Part shown: one piece after another, positions 1-7,714 of the stretch | Position numbering within the stretch: the stretch's first letter is position 1 | How the letters are laid out: each line of letters opens with the position of its first letter | Source of the DNA: Clostridium chrysemydis | GTDB lineage: Bacteria > Bacillota > Clostridia > Clostridiales > Clostridiaceae | Direction: 5' to 3' | NCBI RefSeq assembly: GCF_015234215.1 | Contig: NZ_JADEKP010000006.1 | Coordinates: forward strand, 1-64,000 | Length of the DNA: 64,000 nucleotides | Program-made: the position numbers and the translations under genes | The notes under the pieces: model-generated | Database searches by the model: none | What the model saw: only the letters and a program-made list of their open reading frames with translations | What the model was told of the DNA's origin: nothing

Positions 1-54
1 GTGTTAGGCACGCCGCCAGCGTTCGTCCTGAGCCAGGATCAAACTCTCAATAAA
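1..54 (-). rRNA. rrs: 16S ribosomal RNA, 5' end (partial)
   Basis: The reverse complement of the first 54 bases is the start of a bacterial 16S rRNA. It carries the universal AGAGTTTGATCCTGGCTCAG segment followed by GACGAACGCTGGCGGCG. The 5' end was placed eight bases before GAGTTTGATC by analogy with E. coli. The gene runs off the left edge, so the rest of the rRNA operon lies outside the window. The variant seen fits cluster I Clostridium, but too little is present to name a species. Confidence 0.97.
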
Positions 55-300
55 AAGTTTAATCTGTACTCTTAAAACTTAAATTCGTAAAAAGAATTGC
101 TGGTTTTGTATTATATAAATCTGTTCAATTTTCAAAGATCATTTAATCTCCGTCGCAACCAAGCGACAAAGACTATTATACTCTCTTAATCGACACTCTT
201 CGACTCAAACTACACCTTAACTTAACTTTATTTTAATAATACTTAAATTAACTCAAATTATCTAGCTATTCCTAATACTGACACGCTAGGTAAGGTGTAG
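55..300 (-). promoter_or_regulatory. 16S rRNA leader and probable promoter
   Basis: This is the region upstream of the 16S gene on the minus strand. A perfect TATAAT lies at 175-180, about 120 bases before the mature 5' end, but the sequence 17-18 bases upstream of it is a poor -35 box. The leader contains the GATCTTTGAAAATTGAACAG type segment (around 121-140) common in Firmicute pre-rRNA, and a small inverted repeat GTCGC/GCGAC at 152-167 that may be a processing stem. No protein gene is visible here. Confidence 0.5.
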
Positions 301-305
301 TAAAA

Positions 306-812
306 TTATCTTAGGAGTAAATTTTCTATTCCTACATTATAAGTAGAGCAAATTTGCTTATACTTTTCTATTGTTTTATTATCTTTAAAAAATATCGGGA
401 ATTTTTTATTGTAGTTACTCCAAATAACAACTTCATCAGATATAAAGCTATAGGTTGAAAATAAAATTCCGTTTATAGATAACTTATTTATTAATTCTAG
501 TTCTTCTAACGAAAATTTTTTAAAGTAAATTGTATTGTTATCAAATCTATTTTTTATATCCTTTAATAGTAATTTCTCTTTTTCATTTAAATTATTCATA
601 ACATTTTTAAATGACTCTTCTGAAATAGTGTTTCCATAATAATCAATAATCGCATCCTCACTTTTAAAATAACAATCCTTTAGTATATTATTTAAAGTTT
701 CGAAATCAGAAGTTTCTATTATTCCACTAGAGTAATTATCAAATCCATCTAATATATTTACTATTTTGACTTTAGATATTTCATTAAATTCTTTTTCACT
801 TACTTCTTTCAT
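306..812 (-). CDS. Hypothetical protein, 168 aa
   Basis: I do not recognise this acidic, soluble-looking protein, which has no signal peptide or membrane segment. The frame opens with an ATG at 821 directly abutting an AAGGAG box, which is too close for initiation. The second ATG at 812 has nine bases of spacing and gives MKEVSEKEF, so it was chosen. The middle part is rich in Asn, Lys and Glu, and the C-terminal part has short hydrophobic strands with one Trp. It is a single gene between the rRNA leader and the downstream terminator of the PTS gene. Base composition matches its neighbours. Confidence 0.7.
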   Translation of the reverse strand: MKEVSEKEFNEISKVKIVNILDGFDNYSSGIIETSDFETLNNILKDCYFKSEDAIIDYYGNTISEESFKNVMNNLNEKEKLLLKDIKNRFDNNTIYFKKFSLEELELINKLSINGILFSTYSFISDEVVIWSNYNKKFPIFFKDNKTIEKYKQICSTYNVGIENLLLR

Positions 813-850
813 TAAAATCATCTCCTTAAATACTATTATAGAAATAAATA

Positions 851-872
851 GAGCTACCGTAAACGGTAGCTC
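851..872 (-). terminator. Terminator downstream of first EIICB gene
   Basis: A perfect 9-bp stem GAGCTACCG/CGGTAGCTC with loop TAAA, followed on the minus strand by a T-rich stretch. It lies about 60 bases after the stop of the PTS permease gene. Confidence 0.75.
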
Positions 873-930
873 TATAATCTTAATTATACAAATTTAAGAC
901 TTTATATGTTTGGTTGTACTATTTAACTTA

Positions 931-2352
931 TTAAATCATTTTTTGCATGTGTGAAGCTATTGGATCTGCTAAAGTTCCTACTACTACTTGTAAGTTTTTA
1001 GCGTCTAATTTCATTACTCCACTTGCCCCTAATCTCTTAAGAGCTTTTTCATCTACTTTTGACATATCATTTACAGTTAATCTTAATCTAGTAACACAAG
1101 CATCTAAGTTTACTATGTTGCTTGCGCCTCCTAATGCTTCTAAGATTCCTGCTGCCTTTTCATCTATTGATGAAGCTTTTTTAGGTTCATTCTCACCGTA
1201 AATTTGACCTTCATCTTCTAATATTTCTCCATCTTCTTCTCTACCTGGAGTTTGGATGTTAAATTTCTTTATTGCAAAATAGAATACTACAAAGTATATA
1301 GCTGCAAATATTAATCCAACTAAAGCTATTACTAAAGGTTTAGTTGCTATATTAAAGCTTAATGCGTAATCTAAAAGACCTGCGGAGAATCCAAAGGCCA
1401 TCTTAAGCCCGAGAACCTGTGCTATAGCAAGTGCGAGACCTGTCATTATAGCGTGGAATACATAAAGTACTGGTGCTATAAACATAAATGTGAATTCTAT
1501 TGGTTCTGTAATACCTGTTAAAAATGCTGTGAATGCTATACTTAATAACATACCTGTAACAGCTTTTCTCTTTTCTTTTTTAGCTGCTAAAATCATAGCT
1601 ATACAAGCTGCTGGTAATGCAAACATCATTATGAAGTAGAATCCTGTAGTATATAAACCTGCAGTAGGGTCTCCTGCGAAGAATCTGTTGATATCTCCTG
1701 TAACTACTGTTCCATCAGGTTTAGTGAATGTACCGAATTGGAACCAGAATATTGTATTTAATACGTGGTGTAATCCAAATGGTATTAATAATCTATTTAA
1801 TACCCCGAATATAAATGCACCGATAACACCAGCTGATGCCATTTGGTTACCAAATCCATCTATTCCACCTTGAATTGAAGGCCATACATATCCTGCTAAA
1901 ACTCCTAAAGCTAAACAACAAACTGAAGTTGCTATAGGAACAAATCTCTTACCACCAAAGAATCCTAAGAATTGTGGTAATTGAATATCTCTAAATTTAT
2001 TATATAATAGCCCTGCTATTATACCTACTATAATACCGCCTAAAACTCCCATATTGATAGTTTTATCGAAAGTTACTGAAACTTTAGTAAGTGTAAAGTA
2101 CCCTACTACAGCTGCAAGCCCTGCAACACCGTTATTTTCTTTTGCAAGTCCAACTGCAATACCTAATGCAAATAATATTGGTAAGTTATCAAAGATAGCT
2201 GCCCCTGCTGCATTCATCCAAGGCCAGTTTAAAACGTCTGGTGCTCCTAATCTTAAAAGAAGCGCTGCCGCTGGTAAACAAGCGATCGGAGTCATAAGTG
2301 ACTTACCTAACTTTTGTAATGCGCCAAGAATTTTTCCGTTTCCTTTTGACAT
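931..2352 (-). CDS. nagE: PTS EIICB permease, NagE-like (copy 1)
   Basis: This is a membrane sugar permease of the glucose superfamily PTS that imports and phosphorylates a hexose. The EIIC domain covers roughly residues 1-370 with about ten membrane segments and contains the family motifs FGLHHVLNT, GDINRFFAGDPTAG and GITEPIEF. The EIIB domain is at the C-terminus with phosphorylated Cys419 in DACVTRLR. The pattern is closest to N-acetylglucosamine NagE proteins, but glucose cannot be excluded. No EIIA domain is fused; a separate EIIA gene lies at 4528-5019. The in-frame ATG at 2367 contains the GGAGG box itself, so the ATG at 2352 (eight-base spacing, MSKGNGK, 473 aa) was chosen. Expression is predicted to depend on a leader antiterminator and a cre site. 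Confidence 0.93.
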   Translation of the reverse strand: MSKGNGKILGALQKLGKSLMTPIACLPAAALLLRLGAPDVLNWPWMNAAGAAIFDNLPILFALGIAVGLAKENNGVAGLAAVVGYFTLTKVSVTFDKTINMGVLGGIIVGIIAGLLYNKFRDIQLPQFLGFFGGKRFVPIATSVCCLALGVLAGYVWPSIQGGIDGFGNQMASAGVIGAFIFGVLNRLLIPFGLHHVLNTIFWFQFGTFTKPDGTVVTGDINRFFAGDPTAGLYTTGFYFIMMFALPAACIAMILAAKKEKRKAVTGMLLSIAFTAFLTGITEPIEFTFMFIAPVLYVFHAIMTGLALAIAQVLGLKMAFGFSAGLLDYALSFNIATKPLVIALVGLIFAAIYFVVFYFAIKKFNIQTPGREEDGEILEDEGQIYGENEPKKASSIDEKAAGILEALGGASNIVNLDACVTRLRLTVNDMSKVDEKALKRLGASGVMKLDAKNLQVVVGTLADPIASHMQKMI

Positions 2353-2404
2353 GTTAAATCCCTCCATTTTTTAAATTTTAAAAATAATTCCTATTTCGAG
2401 AAAA

Positions 2405-2492
2405 CACAAAAAAGCTGAAAAGAATACAGATTGAGTGCGTCTCAAATCTATTCTTTCCAGCTAATGCCCAAATTATTTATTCGGTTACACGC
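2405..2492 (-). promoter_or_regulatory. GlcT-type antiterminator (RAT) and leader terminator, nagE copy 1
   Basis: On the minus strand the leader reads GCGTGTAACCG, a loop, then GGGCATTAGCTGG (2459-2492). This resembles ribonucleic antiterminator targets of GlcT-type proteins. Its 3' part overlaps the 5' arm of a terminator whose arms AGCTGGAAAGAATA and TATTCTTTTCAGCT flank a variable loop, ending in a T run (2405-2462). The two structures are mutually exclusive, which is the standard arrangement for BglG/GlcT control. Near-identical elements precede the second EIICB gene and, more divergently, the EIIA gene. Confidence 0.85.
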
Positions 2493-2523
2493 CTATTAAT
2501 TTCTCGATTAAGTTTATGTCTAA

Positions 2524-2560
2524 ATTCTAATACATTTGCAAATACTTGTCAACGGTTTCA
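2524..2560 (-). promoter_or_regulatory. Promoter with overlapping cre site, nagE copy 1
   Basis: On the minus strand a perfect -35 box TTGACA (2547-2552) is followed by a 17-base spacer and TAGAAT (2524-2529). The 14-base sequence TGAAACCGTTGACA (2547-2560) matches the CcpA cre consensus TGWNANCGNTNWCA at every fixed position and covers the -35 box. CcpA bound there would block RNA polymerase, so catabolite repression of this permease is predicted. Confidence 0.8.
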
Positions 2561-2639
2561 TATATATTTTTTTGGATTTTTTTATTTTTATTTACTAAAC
2601 CCTTATAACAAGCTGTTTTATTGTAATTTTATGTATGCA

Positions 2640-2676
2640 AAAAAGAGCATCACTCGGCACAGCAACACTCTTTTTA
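2640..2676 (-). terminator. Terminator of second EIICB gene, wobble-rich stem
   Basis: As minus-strand RNA the sequence forms an 8-bp AAAAAGAG/CTCTTTTT stem, extended inward by about seven further pairs, several of them G-U wobbles. A T run follows. On the other strand the wobble pairs become A-C mismatches, so it should work best for the upstream minus-strand PTS gene. Confidence 0.6.
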
Positions 2677-2708
2677 ATTATAATTTATTAAATTTTAGGG
2701 GGGAGTTT

Positions 2709-4118
2709 TTAAATCATTCTTTTTATATGAGATACTATAGGATCTGCTAAAGTTCCTACTACTACTTGCAAGTTATTTGAATCTAGTTTCATAATTCCAC
2801 TTGCTCCTAATCGTTTAAGAGAAGCTTCATTTACTTTTGACATATCTTTAACTGTTAATCTTATTCTAGTAACACAAGCATCTAAACTTTCTATGTTACT
2901 AGCTCCTCCTAATGCCTCTAAAATACCTTTTGCTTTTTCATCTATATCTGATTTTTTTGATCCTTTTCCAAGTTGTCCTGCATCTTCTAATATTTCTCCA
3001 TCCTCTTCTCTTCCTGGAGTTTGTAAATTAAATTTCTTTATTGCAAAATAGAATACTGCAAAGTAAATAGCTGCAAAAATTAATCCTATTCCAACTATTA
3101 AGAAAGGTTTTGCTGAAATTCCAAAACTTAAAAGATAATCGATAAGCCCCGCCGAGAATCCAAAGGCCATCTTCATTCCAAATAAATGTGCTACTGCGAG
3201 TGCTATACCTGTCATTATTGCATGGAATACATAAAGCACAGGTGCTAGGAACATAAATGTAAATTCTATAGGCTCAGTAATACCAGTTAAAAATGCTGTA
3301 AATGCAATACCTGCAAGCATTCCTGTAACTGCTTTTCTCTTTTCTTTTTTAGCAGCTAAAATCATTGCAAAACACGCAGCTGGAAGTGCAAACATCATTA
3401 TGAAATAAAATCCTGTTGTATATAAACCTGCTGTTGCATCTCCTGCAAAGAACCTATTAATATCTCCTGTAACTACAGTTCCATCTGGTTTTGTAAATGA
3501 TCCAAATTGGAACCAGAATATTGTATTTAATACATGGTGTAATCCAAACGGTATAAGAAGTCTATTTAAAACTCCAAATGTAAATGCTCCAACTACTCCA
3601 GCTGCCGCCATTTGGTTACCAAATCCATCTATAGCACCTTGAATTTGAGGCCAAATATACCCTGCTGCAACTCCTAAAAGTAAACAAGCAAATGAGGTAA
3701 TTATTGGTACAAAACGTTTACCTCCAAAGAAGCCCAAGAACTGTGGCAATTGAATATCCCTAAACTTGTTATATAAAAGCCCTGCAATAATACCAACTAA
3801 TATTCCTCCTAAGACTCCCATATTAATGCTTTTATCAAAAGTTACTGAAACTTTAGTAAGAGTTAAATAACCTATAACTGCTGCAAGTCCTGCAACACCA
3901 TTATTTTCTTTTGCAAGTCCTATAGCTATTCCTACAGCAAAAATTATAGCTAAATTATCAAATATAGCATTTCCTGCTGCATTCATCCAAGGAATGTTTA
4001 ATACATCCTCTGCTCCAAGTCTCATAAGTAACGCTGCTGCCGGCAAGCATGCAACTGGTGTCATAAGTGCTTTCCCTAGTTTCTGTAATGAACCTAAGAT
4101 TCCATTTCCCTTTGCCAT
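2709..4118 (-). CDS. nagE: PTS EIICB permease, NagE-like (copy 2)
   Basis: This is a close paralogue of the gene at 931-2352, with the same EIIC then EIIB order and most motifs identical (FGLHHVLNT, GDINRFFAGD, GITEPIEF). The phosphorylated Cys of EIIB is Cys415 in DACVTRIR. The EIIC-EIIB linker is shorter and more basic (GKGSKKSD) than in copy 1. As in copy 1, the first ATG (4133) includes the GGAGG box, so the ATG at 4118 is used (469 aa). It has its own promoter and leader antiterminator, so the two copies are separate transcription units. The tandem arrangement suggests local duplication followed by divergence, perhaps towards a different sugar or affinity. Confidence 0.92.
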   Translation of the reverse strand: MAKGNGILGSLQKLGKALMTPVACLPAAALLMRLGAEDVLNIPWMNAAGNAIFDNLAIIFAVGIAIGLAKENNGVAGLAAVIGYLTLTKVSVTFDKSINMGVLGGILVGIIAGLLYNKFRDIQLPQFLGFFGGKRFVPIITSFACLLLGVAAGYIWPQIQGAIDGFGNQMAAAGVVGAFTFGVLNRLLIPFGLHHVLNTIFWFQFGSFTKPDGTVVTGDINRFFAGDATAGLYTTGFYFIMMFALPAACFAMILAAKKEKRKAVTGMLAGIAFTAFLTGITEPIEFTFMFLAPVLYVFHAIMTGIALAVAHLFGMKMAFGFSAGLIDYLLSFGISAKPFLIVGIGLIFAAIYFAVFYFAIKKFNLQTPGREEDGEILEDAGQLGKGSKKSDIDEKAKGILEALGGASNIESLDACVTRIRLTVKDMSKVNEASLKRLGASGIMKLDSNNLQVVVGTLADPIVSHIKRMI

Positions 4119-4159
4119 AATAAATCCCTCCATTTGTTAATTAAATATAAAATAAATAT

Positions 4160-4232
4160 AAAAAAGCTGAAAAGAAATAGCAGAATTTTTCTACCTATCT
4201 CTTTTCAGCTAATGCCCAATTTGGTTACACGC
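4160..4232 (-). promoter_or_regulatory. GlcT-type antiterminator (RAT) and leader terminator, nagE copy 2
   Basis: On the minus strand GCGTGTAACCAAATTGGGC followed by ATTAGCTG (4208-4232) repeats the conserved RAT-like core of copy 1 with a shorter loop. The terminator arms AGCTGAAAAG and CTTTTCAGCT follow and end in a T run (4160-4210). The RAT 3' side and the terminator 5' arm share AGCTG. Confidence 0.85.
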
Positions 4233-4257
4233 TGTTTTAATTTTACTGTTTTACCTT

Positions 4258-4285
4258 ATTATACCATAAATATATACGTTTGCAA
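4258..4285 (-). promoter_or_regulatory. Probable promoter of nagE copy 2
   Basis: On the minus strand TTGCAA (4280-4285) and TATAAT (4258-4263) are separated by 16 bases. They lie just upstream of the RAT leader. No full cre match is seen here, unlike copy 1. Confidence 0.55.
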
Positions 4286-4340
4286 TGCTAATTATTCATA
4301 TTTCAGAAAAATATTTTTAATTTTATTTATCATTTGTTAA

Positions 4341-4369
4341 TTGACAACGTTTTTATGCTATATTATAAT
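4341..4369 (+). promoter_or_regulatory. Consensus promoter of the EIIA gene, with cre-like site
   Basis: TTGACA (4341-4346), a 17-base spacer and TATAAT (4364-4369) form a perfect housekeeping promoter. The sequence TGACAACGTTTTTA (4342-4355) matches the cre consensus with one mismatch and overlaps the -35 box, so mild CcpA repression is possible. Confidence 0.8.
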
Positions 4370-4380
4370 AAATATCGAAC

Positions 4381-4440
4381 AATGTAACTGAGTAATATTA
4401 GGCATAAGTTCTTCTTTTTGTAGAAGACTTATGCCTTTTT
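4381..4440 (+). promoter_or_regulatory. GlcT-type antiterminator and leader terminator of the EIIA gene
   Basis: The leader starts with ATGTAACTG...AGGCATAAG, which shares TGTAAC and GGCAT-AG with the two nagE leaders. It runs straight into a terminator with arms AGGCATAAGT-TCTTC and GAAGA-CTTATGCCT (4400-4436) and a T run to 4441. The antiterminator and terminator share the AGGCATAAG segment. This places the EIIA gene in the same antitermination regulon although it is on the opposite strand. Confidence 0.82.
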
Positions 4441-4527
4441 TATTAAAAATTTGGATTTGTGATATACTAAGGATATAAAATAATAACTTATATATCTCAT
4501 ATGTATTAAAGAAAGGACTTGAAAATT

Positions 4528-5019
4528 ATGTTTGGATTATTTAAAAAAAATAAAAAAGAAGAAACACCTAAATTAGTAGCACCAGTAAGCGGAAAGGTAA
4601 TAGATTTATCAGAAGTACCAGACCCTGTATTCGCTCAAAAAATGGCAGGAGACGGAGTAGGAATATTAGCTACAGGAGATACAATAGTAGCACCTTGTGA
4701 TGGAGAATTATCATTAGTTTTCAAAACTAAGCATGCTTTTGCAATGACTTTAGATAACGGTATAGAATTATTAGTTCATATAGGAATAGAAACTGTATCA
4801 TTAAACGGTGAAGGTTTCGAACAATTAGCAGAGCAAGGAACAAAAGTTAAAGCTGGAACTCCTATCATTAAAATTGATAGAGCTTTTATAGAAGGAAAAG
4901 GTCTTTCATTAGCTACTCCAGTTCTTATAACTAACGTTGATAGCACTAAATCTATAACTCCTAAAACTGGAATAGATGCAGTAGCTGGAGAAACTACAGT
5001 AGTTGAATACACAGTTTAA
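4528..5019 (+). CDS. crr: PTS EIIA component, glucose family (Crr-like), 163 aa
   Basis: This soluble cytoplasmic protein accepts phosphate from HPr and passes it to EIIB domains. It is a stand-alone EIIA(Glc) domain with the two active-site histidines, His69 in KHAF and His84 in LLVHIGIETV, and the typical APVSG start of the domain. The ATG at 4528 has a GAAAGGA box ten bases upstream; the TTG at 4519 is too close to that box and was rejected. The two adjacent NagE-like permeases lack an EIIA domain, so this protein is their obvious phosphate donor. It is monocistronic with its own promoter, antiterminator and terminator. Confidence 0.93.
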   Translation: MFGLFKKNKKEETPKLVAPVSGKVIDLSEVPDPVFAQKMAGDGVGILATGDTIVAPCDGELSLVFKTKHAFAMTLDNGIELLVHIGIETVSLNGEGFEQLAEQGTKVKAGTPIIKIDRAFIEGKGLSLATPVLITNVDSTKSITPKTGIDAVAGETTVVEYTV

Positions 5020-5029
5020 TTTTTAAAGT

Positions 5030-5059
5030 TAAAGGGATGCTTTTTTAGCATCCTTTTTT
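5030..5059 (+). terminator. Terminator of the EIIA gene
   Basis: AAGGGATGC, a T-rich loop and GCATCCTT followed by a T run form a typical intrinsic terminator. Confidence 0.85.
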
Positions 5060-5070
5060 AATATTTAAAT

Positions 5071-5703
5071 TTATATCTCAGTTAAATTTACTATGAATCT
5101 TTCAGGTGCTGGCCCTACATATTTAAATGGATAGCATGTTACTAAAGTTAAATTCTTTCCTTTTTTGTTTTCTAAAATCTTTTCATCATCAGGCTTAGTT
5201 ATAAATGTTTTATTTACCTTGTAAGTATAAGTTCCATCTAAAGTTTCGATCTCTATTTTATCATTTTCTTTTATATTTTCTAAAAATCCAAAGGTAGTTT
5301 CCCTGTGCCCTAATATAATTACAGTTCCGTTTTCTCCAGGTAAAACACCATTATCATATATATTTGCACCATCTTTTAAATTTTCTTCAGTTGCACCTAT
5401 TAAAAGAGGAATTTCCTCCCCTGTTTTTTCAACTATTATTTTTCCATATATCTCTTTTCCGTCAACCTTTATAGTTTTAGGTTTTTTATCTTTATCTTTT
5501 TTATCCTCTATTTTTATGTTATCCATATTTTTAAGGACTTCTGATTTCTTAGAATCCCATCCTTCTATATTATCTTTTATTTTATTATTATCTAGCTTTA
5601 TTTCTATAAAAGGATATGCAATAAAAGAAATACCAAATAATATAAGAATAACTCCTAAAATTCTTTTTATACTAAATTTTTTCAAACCTCTATCTCCAAT
5701 CAT
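5071..5703 (-). CDS. srtD: Class D sortase, 210 aa
   Basis: This is a membrane-anchored transpeptidase that attaches proteins to the cell wall or joins pilins. It has a short basic N-terminus, one membrane segment at about residues 13-33, a Lys/Asp-rich linker (40-80) and the sortase barrel to the end. The catalytic triad is visible: His133 in LGHRE, Cys190 in LVTCYPF and Arg202 in APERFIV. The barrel resembles class D enzymes of clostridia. It sits between the EIIA gene and glcT. No LPxTG-like substrate protein is encoded in the window, so the substrate must be elsewhere. Confidence 0.9.
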   Translation of the reverse strand: MIGDRGLKKFSIKRILGVILILFGISFIAYPFIEIKLDNNKIKDNIEGWDSKKSEVLKNMDNIKIEDKKDKDKKPKTIKVDGKEIYGKIIVEKTGEEIPLLIGATEENLKDGANIYDNGVLPGENGTVIILGHRETTFGFLENIKENDKIEIETLDGTYTYKVNKTFITKPDDEKILENKKGKNLTLVTCYPFKYVGPAPERFIVNLTEI

Positions 5704-5748
5704 ATTTAAAAGAGGATGCTAAACTTAAAAAGTCTAACACCCTTATAA

Positions 5749-6606
5749 TTACTTAGGTTCAACAGACACTCTAAATCTTTCAATATGCATAGCTAAATAA
5801 GCTATTTCATCTTCTACTATTTTAGTATCTAATTCCTCTTCTAAAATTTTTCCTATTTTAATTGCTATTTTATAAGATTTTTTATATCTTATTCTTATTA
5901 CACTTATCAAGTCATTTTCTATAGGACTCTTAGTCATAATTCTCTCTATTGCAAACCTTATATGTGTTAAAAACCTTGCATAATCTAAAGATTTTCTGCT
6001 TATCTCTATATTTAACGCATCTTCAACATACTCTACAATAGTATTACTTAAGTAACTATATTTTATAGTATTTGAAAGTTTACCGTTATTTCTAGCTGAA
6101 TGTATGTGAAGAGTTATAAATCCAATCTCTCCATCTGGTATATCTACCCCTATTTTTTCACTTAATCTCTTAGCTGCATTTCTAGCTAATTCATATTCTC
6201 TAGGGTATAGAGTTTCTATTTCTACTATAAATGGATTTTGTATTTCTTCATTGTTTTCTAATCTCTTAACTGCAAATGATAAGTGATCTATAAGTCCTAT
6301 GTGTATATTTTCACTAAGTTCCTCACCTAAAGACTCTGAAATATCAAAAATTAATTCTTCACAAATACCAAGAAATTCATCATCAACCCTTCCCATCATC
6401 TTTTGGAAGTTTTCAATGTTGTTTTCATCTTCTATTATGAATATCTTATCTACTTCTGTTCCCTTTTTAATTATATTTCCAAACTTCTTACCAAAACCTA
6501 TTCCCTTTGCAAATAATATTTTCTCTTTTCCACCTGACTTAACTAAAACTATATTATTATTGAATACTTTAGTTAAAGTCATATCACCCTTTAGTATATT
6601 TTCCAT
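5749..6606 (-). CDS. glcT: BglG-family transcription antiterminator, GlcT-like, 285 aa
   Basis: This RNA-binding protein stabilises an antiterminator hairpin in PTS mRNA leaders. The N-terminal CAT RNA-binding domain spans about residues 8-62 (NNNIVLV, AKGIGFGKK). PRD1 and PRD2 follow with their conserved histidines: His102 and His108 (IHIGLIDH), His167 and His169 (LHIHSA), His215 (THIRF) and His274 (MHIERF). The motifs GIGFGKK and GEIGFITLHIHSA fit GlcT better than LicT or SacY. Three RAT-like leaders lie within 4 kb, in front of two EIICB genes and the EIIA gene. PRD phosphorylation by EIIB is the expected control. The start uses AGGTGG upstream of ATG. Confidence 0.92.
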   Translation of the reverse strand: MENILKGDMTLTKVFNNNIVLVKSGGKEKILFAKGIGFGKKFGNIIKKGTEVDKIFIIEDENNIENFQKMMGRVDDEFLGICEELIFDISESLGEELSENIHIGLIDHLSFAVKRLENNEEIQNPFIVEIETLYPREYELARNAAKRLSEKIGVDIPDGEIGFITLHIHSARNNGKLSNTIKYSYLSNTIVEYVEDALNIEISRKSLDYARFLTHIRFAIERIMTKSPIENDLISVIRIRYKKSYKIAIKIGKILEEELDTKIVEDEIAYLAMHIERFRVSVEPK

Positions 6607-6622
6607 AACACACCACCTAAAA

Positions 6623-7555
6623 CTATTCCTTTAATTTATAATATGTCTTGTGATCTTGCCATACTCCATTTATAAATAAATATTTTTCGTTTGTTCCAAG
6701 TTCAGTAAACCCACACCTTTTTAATAGTCCATTAGATCTATCATTATCTAATAAAGCTGAAGCTTCAACTCTATGAAGTCCTAAATCTTCAAAGGAGTAT
6801 TTCATAGCTAAAAGAAGAGCTTCTCTCATATATCCATTGCCTTCGAAATCTTTATCTATAGAATATCCTATAATCCCATTTTTAAATACTCCATAAACTA
6901 TATTTGAAACTCTTATCTTTCCTATTATCTTAGTATCTTTTATGATTGCAAAATCTACAGATGACCCATTTAAAAATTGCTTATAACTTTCATTTAATAT
7001 ACTTCTTTGTATATCTAAAGTATAAAACTCACTATCTCTAACAGGTTCAAATTTTTCTAAATGATCTTTATTCCTTTTATAATAATCTAACATCTCTTCT
7101 GAATCATTTGGAGTTAAATTTCTTAGATAAATTCTTTTTCCTTCTAATTTTAAGATAGGCTCACAATTTTTATAATTATAATCTTCTCTATTGATACCAA
7201 AAACTAATTCATCCCTAGAAGTACCATTTATAATAAGATTATCTGAAATAATTCCTTCTAAAATAAAACCTAAGTCTAAAAAAGGCGATGTTTTTATTCC
7301 GTCACCAACCATTACATTTACTTTATACATATCTTTGTCTTTAAAAGTCGCCCTTAGCAAATTCTCTAAAGTCTCTTTTATTAAATTGTAATTATCATCT
7401 CTATAGAACTTAAGTTTTATATCACATTTTCTGTTCTCTTTATCTAGGTCAATTATTTCAAATCTTCCTATGTTTATATTGTTTTTATCTCTTATCAGAT
7501 ACTCTGTAATACTTCCAGTGTTTAATGATATAGATATTTTACTGCTTTGTGACAT
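6623..7555 (-). CDS. Two-domain GNAT acetyltransferase, RimJ/RimL-like C-terminal half, 310 aa
   Basis: The C-terminal half (about residues 137-310) is a RimJ/RimL-type N-acetyltransferase. It starts with LEGKRIYLRNLTPND and has the acetyl-CoA loop in DFEGNGYMREAL, then HRVEASALLDNDRSNGLLKR and a Gly-Phe pair. The N-terminal half (1-130) has a similar length and strand pattern but no clear acetyl-CoA loop, so it looks like a degenerate GNAT repeat. The acceptor is unknown; family members modify ribosomal proteins, amino acids or antibiotics. It lies 16 bases upstream of glcT, so they may share a transcript. The start ATG follows a GGGAGATG box. Confidence 0.82.
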   Translation of the reverse strand: MSQSSKISISLNTGSITEYLIRDKNNINIGRFEIIDLDKENRKCDIKLKFYRDDNYNLIKETLENLLRATFKDKDMYKVNVMVGDGIKTSPFLDLGFILEGIISDNLIINGTSRDELVFGINREDYNYKNCEPILKLEGKRIYLRNLTPNDSEEMLDYYKRNKDHLEKFEPVRDSEFYTLDIQRSILNESYKQFLNGSSVDFAIIKDTKIIGKIRVSNIVYGVFKNGIIGYSIDKDFEGNGYMREALLLAMKYSFEDLGLHRVEASALLDNDRSNGLLKRCGFTELGTNEKYLFINGVWQDHKTYYKLKE

Positions 7556-7714
7556 ATTACATCTCCCACTATATAATTCTTATATCATTATTATATAATA
7601 TATATTTCTTATTTACTATCTAACTATTTAAGTTAACCTTATTATATTAGAATTTATATTTTTTATTTTTTCGTCTATTTTTTTCAAATTCTGCATTTAT
7701 GGGGTTTGTCCAAG

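Noticed and set aside
947-1201. Plus-strand open frame of 84 codons inside the first EIICB gene
   Set aside because: It is the antisense shadow of the well-supported permease gene and has no ribosome-binding site or recognisable domain.
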